Source of the DNA: an uncultured Fretibacterium sp.
Lineage (GTDB): Bacteria > Synergistota > Synergistia > Synergistales > Aminobacteriaceae
DNA: 5,435 bases
Assembly: GCA_937892105.1 (NCBI GenBank)
Contig: CALAUZ010000206.1
Location: 1 to 5,435 of the forward strand
Direction of reading: 5' to 3'
Shown piece after piece: positions 1 through 4,272 of the stretch. A program made the translations under genes and the position numbers. Position 1 is the stretch's first letter; every line of letters begins with the position of its first letter. Below the pieces are notes generated by a model that did no database searches, had not been told where the DNA came from, and saw only the letters and a program-made list of their open reading frames with translations.

Positions 1-1480
1 TCTGTTCCGCGACTACTGTAGCTATATCGTCTGCCGTAATTTTATGCTTCTCAGTCTTCCTGTTCTTCTGCCATTCCTTTTTGGCATAGTCAAGTTCATC
101 GGATATCTTGCGTTCCTTATCACGCAGTTCCGTCGCAAGCTCATACTGTTCGGATAATACAGCCTCTTCCTTCTGGCTCTGGACTTCCTCCAGTCTATGT
201 TCTATATCCCTTATATATTCTGGAGGTTCAAGCCCAAGAAGCCTCGTTCTCGCCCCTGCCTCGTCAATAAGGTCTATACCTTTGTCTGGAAGATACCTGT
301 CCTGAATGTATCGTGATGATAATTTTGCGGCAGCGTTTATTGCGTCCTCCGTGTAGATTACTTGATGATGGTTTTCGTACCTGTCCTTCAGTCCACGCAG
401 TATAAGTACAGCATCATCTACTGCCGGCTCGTCAACCTGTACCGGCTGAAAACGTCTCTCAAGTGCCGCGTCCCGTTCAACATACTTCCTGTATTCGTCC
501 TGAGTTGTCGCCCCTATAAGCTGGAATGTTCCGCGCGATAATTCAGGTTTTAGAATGTTTGCGGCATCAGTTGCTCCCTCAGCATTGCCAGCTCCTATAA
601 TGGTATGAACCTCGTCAACAAACAGTATTACATCACCCTTGCTGTCCGTAAGCTCCTTCACTATCCTGCGAAGTCTCTCCTCGAACTCACCGCGATATTT
701 CGTCCCAGCAACAAGCGTACCCATGTTCAGCTGGACAATACGCTTCTCCCTCAATGGCTCTGGTGCTGTCCCTGTCGCTATCTGTCTGGCTAATCCCTCA
801 ACGACTGCCGTCTTTCCAACTCCAGGCTCACCTATAAGCACAGGATTGCTCTTAGTCCGGCGGCATAATACCTGCATTACACGCCTTATTTCCTTTTCAC
901 GGCCTATTACTGGGTCAAGTTCTCCGTTCTTTGCACGTTCCGTAAGGTCAGTGCCAAGATGGTCAAGTGTCGGTGTTTTAACCTTGACTTTGCGTTTTGA
1001 GTTAGCGTCAACGTTCGAGGCTGCTATCTTTCTTCCCGCACTTTCAGCAAGTACATCGTTCACCTGCTTCAATACTACTGAAGGTGTAAGCCCCATAGTC
1101 CTGAACTGTTGAACCGCGAGACCAGAATTGTCCGCAAGAATGCCAAGCAATATATGTTCGGTGTCAACGTAATTCACTCCCATTTCTCTGGCCTTCACCA
1201 TTGCCAAATCCATAGCATGTTTCATTCGGGGACTTAATGGAAGGTCTACAGGCTTCGCGATAACGTCAGTTGATTTTCCGACAAGTTCACGTATATGTGC
1301 CGCGAGATTGTCAGGGTCAACTCCAAGCTCAATAAGTGCCTGACATGCTACCCCTCCTCCTTCCTGAAGAAGTCCTATCAGCAGGTGTTCAGGCTCAACC
1401 ATCGTGTGCCCCATGCTCATAGCTTCCTGATGTGCAAGCTGCACTACTCTTTTTGCTCTCTCTGTATAGAATTGCCACAT
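1..1480 (-). CDS. clpC: ClpC, AAA+ unfoldase subunit of Clp protease (partial, C-terminal part outside window)
   Basis: HSP100 unfoldase of the cytoplasm that uses ATP to unfold proteins and feed them to the ClpP peptidase. The visible 493 residues start MWQFYTERAKR. Two Clp N-domain repeats cover about 1-145, each with an EH(L/I)L(I/L)G helix (E31 and E108). The first AAA+ module follows: Walker A GEPGVGKT at 217-224, pore loop KYRG near 261-264, Walker B VDE with D289 and E290, and arginine finger RRF at 342-344. A charged coiled middle (UVR-like) domain lies at about 420-472, which separates ClpC from ClpA and, with the N-domains, from ClpX. The second AAA+ module, with the ClpP-docking loop, lies beyond the left edge; the reading frame is intact to that edge. 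The ATG at 1480 is supported by a strong ribosome binding site. It lies 24 bases after ctsR and is very likely cotranscribed. Ile codons strongly favour ATA. Confidence 0.96.
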   Translation of the reverse strand, partial: MWQFYTERAKRVVQLAHQEAMSMGHTMVEPEHLLIGLLQEGGGVACQALIELGVDPDNLAAHIRELVGKSTDVIAKPVDLPLSPRMKHAMDLAMVKAREMGVNYVDTEHILLGILADNSGLAVQQFRTMGLTPSVVLKQVNDVLAESAGRKIAASNVDANSKRKVKVKTPTLDHLGTDLTERAKNGELDPVIGREKEIRRVMQVLCRRTKSNPVLIGEPGVGKTAVVEGLARQIATGTAPEPLREKRIVQLNMGTLVAGTKYRGEFEERLRRIVKELTDSKGDVILFVDEVHTIIGAGNAEGATDAANILKPELSRGTFQLIGATTQDEYRKYVERDAALERRFQPVQVDEPAVDDAVLILRGLKDRYENHHQVIYTEDAINAAAKLSSRYIQDRYLPDKGIDLIDEAGARTRLLGLEPPEYIRDIEHRLEEVQSQKEEAVLSEQYELATELRDKERKISDELDYAKKEWQKNRKTEKHKITADDIATVVAEQ

Positions 1481-1490
1481 ACGATATTAT

Positions 1491-1498
1491 TTCTCCTT
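1491..1498 (-). promoter_or_regulatory. Ribosome binding site of clpC
   Basis: AAGGAGAA on the minus strand, 10 bases before the ATG at 1480. It lies in the 24-base gap after the ctsR stop and fixes the clpC start. Confidence 0.8.
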
Positions 1499-1504
1499 AA
1501 TGTC

Positions 1505-1972
1505 TCATGAAATCATTATCCCGCCAAGCATACTCCTCATAAGCTCCGCAAGACCCTCACTCCTTGTACTCCTTGCGCATTGTTCCTCCTCCGAAACATA
1601 ACGCAGCGCAATCTCAACCAGAAGCCTCTCCCTGTCCGTAATAAGCTCCCTCTCCTGCAACGCCTCTAACAGCCTGTGCGCCTCATACAGTGATATTTCG
1701 TCCCCTATGAGCGCGCTTATATGTTCGGTCATTTCATCGGGACTTTCACAGGTTATCCGGAGTATCTTGATGTAGCCGTGTTCACCCCTCCTGCTCTCAA
1801 TGAGATAACCTTGTTCGGGAGTGAACCTGCTCCTAAGAACGTAATTAATCTGGCTGGGAACACACTCGAACATTTCGGCCAGCTCTTTGCGTCTAAGGCT
1901 GATGAAGTTTTCCTCGCCGTCTTCAAGTAATTCAAGTATATATTTCTCGATGTCGTGTGATAAATTCTGCAA
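1505..1972 (-). CDS. ctsR: CtsR, transcriptional repressor of class III heat-shock genes
   Basis: Dimeric winged helix-turn-helix repressor that in Firmicutes blocks clp and related stress genes at normal temperature. The product is 155 residues, the usual family length. The N-terminal DNA-binding region shows the family signature: ELAEMFECVPSQINYVL at about 30-46, then RFTPEQGYLIES and the wing strand. The C-terminal helical domain ends in an LAELMRSMLGG segment typical of CtsR. The start is TTG at 1972: an in-frame TGA lies only two codons upstream, and a GGTGAT Shine-Dalgarno match lies 5 bases before it. The gene is first in an operon with clpC. In many Firmicutes mcsA and mcsB stand between these two genes; here they are absent. 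The wing loop, tetraglycine in Bacillus-type CtsR, reads RRGEHGYIKI (61-70), so two central glycines are Glu64 and His65. Arg codons are mostly AGG. Confidence 0.95.
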   Translation of the reverse strand: MQNLSHDIEKYILELLEDGEENFISLRRKELAEMFECVPSQINYVLRSRFTPEQGYLIESRRGEHGYIKILRITCESPDEMTEHISALIGDEISLYEAHRLLEALQERELITDRERLLVEIALRYVSEEEQCARSTRSEGLAELMRSMLGGIMIS

Positions 1973-1977
1973 CTCAA

Positions 1978-1986
1978 ATCACCCTC
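1978..1986 (-). promoter_or_regulatory. Ribosome binding site of ctsR
   Basis: GAGGGTGAT on the minus strand matches the anti-Shine-Dalgarno region best in its GGTGAT part. It lies 5 bases before the TTG at 1972. It decides the non-ATG start, because no ATG or GTG is possible between the upstream in-frame stop and this codon. Confidence 0.6.
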
Positions 1987-2016
1987 TTCTAATTTCATAA
2001 ATTTCTACGAGCCTGC

Positions 2017-2045
2017 ATTATATTTTTTAGGTCAATGATAATCAA
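2017..2045 (-). promoter_or_regulatory. Sigma-70 type promoter of the ctsR-clpC operon
   Basis: On the minus strand TTGATT (2045-2040) is followed by a 17-base spacer and a perfect TATAAT (2022-2017). Transcription would begin near 2010, giving a leader of about 38 bases before ctsR. The -35 box and part of the spacer lie inside the CtsR-like heptads, so repressor binding there would exclude RNA polymerase. Assignment is by motif and spacing only. Confidence 0.7.
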
Positions 2046-2060
2046 TCACATAAATTGACT
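2030..2060. promoter_or_regulatory. Candidate CtsR operator (three heptads between divergent promoters)
   Basis: The known CtsR box is a tandem heptad of the form RGTCAAA-NAN-RGTCAAA. Here GGTCAAT (2030-2036), spacer GAT and AATCAAT (2040-2046) give the same arrangement with mismatches: 6 of 7 and 5 of 7 heptad positions, and the spacer fits NAN. A third heptad, AGTCAAT, lies on the minus strand (2060-2054). GTCAAT and ATTGAC (2031-2036, 2054-2059) also form an inverted repeat around 2045. The position over the ctsR -35 box fits autorepression. A caution: GTCAA is the complement of the -35 core TTGAC, so some resemblance is expected by promoter overlap alone. Confidence 0.55.
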
Positions 2061-2082
2061 AATCGCGCCAATAAAATAAAAT
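2055..2082 (+). promoter_or_regulatory. Sigma-70 type promoter of def-fmt
   Basis: TTGACT (2055-2060), 16-base spacer, TAAAAT (2077-2082): five of six matches in each box. Transcription would begin near 2089, leaving a leader of about 27 bases. The -35 box coincides with the third CtsR-like heptad. A second TAAAAT at 2072-2077 is too close to the -35 box to serve with it. Confidence 0.55.
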
Positions 2083-2097
2083 GTGGTGTGAAAAACT

Positions 2098-2109
2098 AAA
2101 GGAGTGTGA
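2098..2109 (+). promoter_or_regulatory. Ribosome binding site of def
   Basis: AAAGGAGTGTGA, with GGAG at 2101-2104, lies 11 bases before the TTG at 2116. It supports that non-ATG start. Confidence 0.65.
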
Positions 2110-2115
2110 AATATT

Positions 2116-2628
2116 TTGAGCAACGAAATTACTGGTGAAGTCATCGAAATTAGAACTTACCCTGACCCAGTTTTGAAGAAGGTCTCGGAACCCGTTACTG
2201 TGTTCGATGAAGGTCTGGAGAAACTCGTGAAGGACTTGTTCGCGTCAATGCACGTTCATGACGGCGTAGGTCTCGCAGCTCCTCAAATAGGGATACTCAA
2301 GAAGGCTGCTGTCGTTGAGTATGATGGCAAGAGTTATGTCCTCATAAACCCGCGCGTTATTGACCAGAAGGGGTTGCAGGAAGGTGAAGAAGGCTGCCTC
2401 AGCTTTCCTGGAATTTACGCACACGTTACAAGGCCGGAATGGGTCAGGATTGAGACACAGGACTTGAAGGGCAACACCGTAACTTTCGAGGGTGAAGGTT
2501 ATACCGCACGCGCTTTCCTTCACGAAATGGATCATTTGAGCGGAAAACTCTTCATTGATTACCTCTCCACTCTCAAACGCAACACCATCAAGAAAAAAGC
2601 CGCAAAACATACTGGAGGTCATTTCTAG
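2116..2628 (+). CDS. def: Peptide deformylase
   Basis: Metalloenzyme that removes the formyl group from the N-terminal methionine of nascent proteins at the ribosome exit, in the cytoplasm. The 170-residue product has all three family motifs: GVGLAAPQIG (50-59), EEGCLSFPG (91-99) and HEMDH (136-140). The metal ligands are Cys94, His136 and His140, and Glu137 is the general base. Motif 2 has SFPG rather than the commoner SVPG, a mild variant. The N-terminus carries about 10 residues before the usual IRTYPDPVL segment. The TTG start is chosen for its Shine-Dalgarno site. The tail is basic (KRNTIKKKAAKH). Its 3' end contains the fmt ribosome binding site, and fmt begins one base after the stop, so the two are one transcription unit and probably translationally coupled. 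Confidence 0.96.
   Translation: MSNEITGEVIEIRTYPDPVLKKVSEPVTVFDEGLEKLVKDLFASMHVHDGVGLAAPQIGILKKAAVVEYDGKSYVLINPRVIDQKGLQEGEEGCLSFPGIYAHVTRPEWVRIETQDLKGNTVTFEGEGYTARAFLHEMDHLSGKLFIDYLSTLKRNTIKKKAAKHTGGHF
2614..2620 (+). promoter_or_regulatory. Ribosome binding site of fmt, inside the end of def
   Basis: GGAGGTC lies within the last codons of def, 9 bases before the TTG at 2630. It selects this start over an in-frame ATG at 2555, which would lie deep inside def and add 25 residues not seen in the family. Confidence 0.75.
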
Positions 2629-2629
2629 G

Positions 2630-3550
2630 TTGGACACGTCAAATCTATGGTTCATAGGTACGGGACATTTTGCAGCTTTATGCCTTCAGGGGTTTTCACG
2701 GCAAAACATAACCTTCACGCGAATAATCACAGGCCAGCCAACTCGTTCAGGCCGAAACAACAAGGAGAACCCTTCACCTGTTGAAATAATGGCAGGGACA
2801 CTCGGCCTTAATGTTACGAGAACGGGGAAGCTCTCTGAAAATAACGAGCTTATTGACGCACTGGCTCTCGAAAATCCTGATGTCATATTCGTTATAGACT
2901 TCGGACAAATCATTCGTGAACCCTTCCTATCCCGAATGTGCCTTAACATTCACCCCTCATTGCTGCCGGAATACAGAGGTGCTGCGCCGATACAGAGGGC
3001 ATTGCTTGACGGCCATGACAGTACGGGCGTTACGGTCTTCCGTCTCGCTAAGGCTATGGACGCTGGAGATATTCTCGAACAGAAACGCGTAGATGTCCTC
3101 GAAAATGACAACGCTTCCGGCCTCTACATGAAGCTGGCAGAAACAGGTTGTGAAGTTGCCGAAAAAGCCTTGAAGAACCCTGAAGGTCTTACGTTCACGC
3201 CGCAGGACAATTCAATGGCAACATTCGCTCCTAAACTTGAGAAGTCAGAATTTGCTCTGTCATTCAGCGATACAGCCTCAAAATTCGTGAATACTGTACG
3301 CGCTCTCGACATGTCTGGCGGTGCTTACGTCATGGCAGCAGGAAAAAGGCTGAAGGTATGGCGTGCGCGTCTCAGGAATGATGTTAATGATGGCAGGGCT
3401 GGCGAAATTCTCAGCGTTGAGGGCTGTCCTGTGGTGTCATGCGGGGATTATGGGGTTGAGCTTCTGGAAGTTCAAAGCGAGGGAAAAAGGAGAATGTCTG
3501 GCCGTGAATGGACGGCTGGTTTGAGGATCAGGACAGGGGATATTTTGTGA
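2630..3550 (+). CDS. fmt: Methionyl-tRNA formyltransferase
   Basis: Transfers the formyl group of 10-formyltetrahydrofolate to Met-tRNA of the initiator type, the step that def later reverses. From TTG at 2630 the product is 306 residues, a usual family length. The N-terminal Rossmann-like transferase domain (about 1-200) has a diverged first strand, NLWFIGTGHFAA, in place of the common VFMGTPEFA. It also shows the tRNA-contacting loop region (about 34-52), the active-site segment NIHPSLLPEYRGAAPIQ (106-122) with Asn106 and His108, and MDAGD with Asp144. The C-terminal beta-barrel domain (about 207-306) shows AGKRLKVWRA and EGKRRMSGREW. The usual NPWPGA-like motif reads DMSGGAY (227-233). Start and linkage to def are set by the ribosome binding site inside def and the one-base gap. 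Confidence 0.95.
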   Translation: MDTSNLWFIGTGHFAALCLQGFSRQNITFTRIITGQPTRSGRNNKENPSPVEIMAGTLGLNVTRTGKLSENNELIDALALENPDVIFVIDFGQIIREPFLSRMCLNIHPSLLPEYRGAAPIQRALLDGHDSTGVTVFRLAKAMDAGDILEQKRVDVLENDNASGLYMKLAETGCEVAEKALKNPEGLTFTPQDNSMATFAPKLEKSEFALSFSDTASKFVNTVRALDMSGGAYVMAAGKRLKVWRARLRNDVNDGRAGEILSVEGCPVVSCGDYGVELLEVQSEGKRRMSGREWTAGLRIRTGDIL

Positions 3551-3560
3551 ATGCGTAAAT

Positions 3561-3590
3561 TATGTAAAGTTTGGGGATATGCGCTATAAT
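3561..3590 (+). promoter_or_regulatory. Candidate promoter of the Nudix gene
   Basis: A perfect TATAAT lies at 3585-3590, in the gap after fmt. No good -35 box is present at 16 to 18 bases (TATGTA or ATGTAA near 3561-3567), and the upstream TG is not at the extended -10 position. Start of transcription would be near 3597, only 14 bases before the first possible ATG (3611) but about 35 before the preferred one (3632). Confidence 0.4.
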
Positions 3591-3613
3591 TAGGCAAATC
3601 TCATAGCAGAATG

Positions 3614-3626
3614 AAAAGGGCAGGTG
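3614..3626 (+). promoter_or_regulatory. Ribosome binding site of the Nudix gene (decides start)
   Basis: AAAGGGCAGGTG contains AGGTG (3622-3626), 5 bases before the ATG at 3632. The upstream in-frame ATG at 3611 has no Shine-Dalgarno sequence before it, so the shorter product is preferred. Confidence 0.5.
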
Positions 3627-3631
3627 TTCTT

Positions 3632-4195
3632 ATGCCGGAAGAAAAGAAAGCCAACATTGAAGAAGTCTGCGTTAAGGAAAACAAAATCTTTGACGGAAAA
3701 ATAATGAACGTGCGCTGTGATGAAGTACGCACTCCATCTGGGCATATCGCTACCCGTGAAGTCGTCGAACACAAACCCGCTGTCGGCATGATTGCCTTCA
3801 CAGACAAAAAAACTGTCCTTCTCGTCCGGCAGTACCGTTACGCCGTCCATGAGGAGACACTCGAAGTCTGCGCAGGTCTCGTTGAACCAGGTGAAGACCC
3901 CGCACAGGCCGCTGAACGCGAAATGCAGGAGGAACTCAACGTTAAGGCCGGAAAACTCTACAGGATAGGCGAGTTCTATGCGTCTCCTGGTTTCTGCACT
4001 GAACTTTTCACCCTCTTCCTCGCTGAAGAACTCTCCATGTCTTCCCTGCCTCAGGACGAAGATGAAAACGTTTCGGTGTGTGAAGTAAGCCTCAATGACA
4101 TACCGGCTATGATACGTGAAGGAAAAATACGGGACTCGAAGACTTTTGCGGCTCTTTCGTGGCTCATGGCTAAGGAGGGGATTGCCCCTGAATGA
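3632..4195 (+). CDS. Nudix hydrolase, probable ADP-ribose pyrophosphatase
   Basis: Probably hydrolyses ADP-ribose or a related nucleoside diphosphate sugar to AMP and a sugar phosphate in the cytoplasm, using Mg2+. The 187-residue product (194 if started at 3611) resembles the NudF/ADP-ribose pyrophosphatase group along its whole length. An N-terminal swapped strand region reads KIFDGKIMNVRCDEVRTPSG, followed by HKPAVGMIAF and VRQYRYAVHEETLEVCAGL. The Nudix box runs from G82 to V104 (GLVEPGE, then seven residues, then REMQEEL): the catalytic REMQEE core is complete, while the late glycine of the consensus is Asn. EFYASPGFCTELFTLFLAEEL after the box is typical of the ADP-ribose type, and the DEDE segment near 142 precedes the last fold element. 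The PAG before the box in most relatives is CAG here. An apparent promoter lies upstream, so it may be transcribed apart from def-fmt. The exact substrate cannot be read from sequence. Confidence 0.88.
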   Translation: MPEEKKANIEEVCVKENKIFDGKIMNVRCDEVRTPSGHIATREVVEHKPAVGMIAFTDKKTVLLVRQYRYAVHEETLEVCAGLVEPGEDPAQAAEREMQEELNVKAGKLYRIGEFYASPGFCTELFTLFLAEELSMSSLPQDEDENVSVCEVSLNDIPAMIREGKIRDSKTFAALSWLMAKEGIAPE

Positions 4196-4255
4196 TATTG
4201 CTGTAAAGTCGCGCTAAGAGTTTTTCGGGTTTCGTTTCACAAAATTTTCAGTAAC

Positions 4256-4262
4256 AGGAGAG
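4256..4262 (+). promoter_or_regulatory. Ribosome binding site of the chemotaxis receptor gene
   Basis: AGGAGAG lies 10 bases before the ATG at 4273. The remaining 77-base gap after the Nudix gene shows no convincing terminator hairpin and no clear sigma-70 or flagellar-sigma promoter. Confidence 0.7.
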
Positions 4263-4272
4263 ATTAATTTTC

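Noticed and set aside
639..1112. Plus-strand open frame of 157 codons
   Set aside because: It lies wholly antisense to conserved ClpC motifs, including Walker A, and its translation has no recognisable domain.
1753..1998. Minus-strand open frame of 81 codons overlapping ctsR, starting with ATG
   Set aside because: It is out of frame with the clear CtsR protein and encodes no family features.
2555..2629. Upstream ATG giving a 25-residue extension of fmt
   Set aside because: It would overlap def in another frame; the TTG at 2630 has a strong Shine-Dalgarno site and gives the usual Fmt N-terminus.
2245..2655. Minus-strand open frame of 136 codons across def
   Set aside because: Antisense to the conserved def motifs; no ribosome binding site or family features seen.
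3611..3631. Upstream ATG for the Nudix gene adding seven residues
   Set aside because: No ribosome binding site precedes it and it is very near the likely transcription start; it remains possible.
4196..4272. Possible terminator or flagellar-type promoter before the receptor gene (TAAAG near 4204, T-run near 4221)
   Set aside because: The T-run has no stable hairpin before it, and no GCCGATAA-like -10 box follows TAAAG at the right distance.
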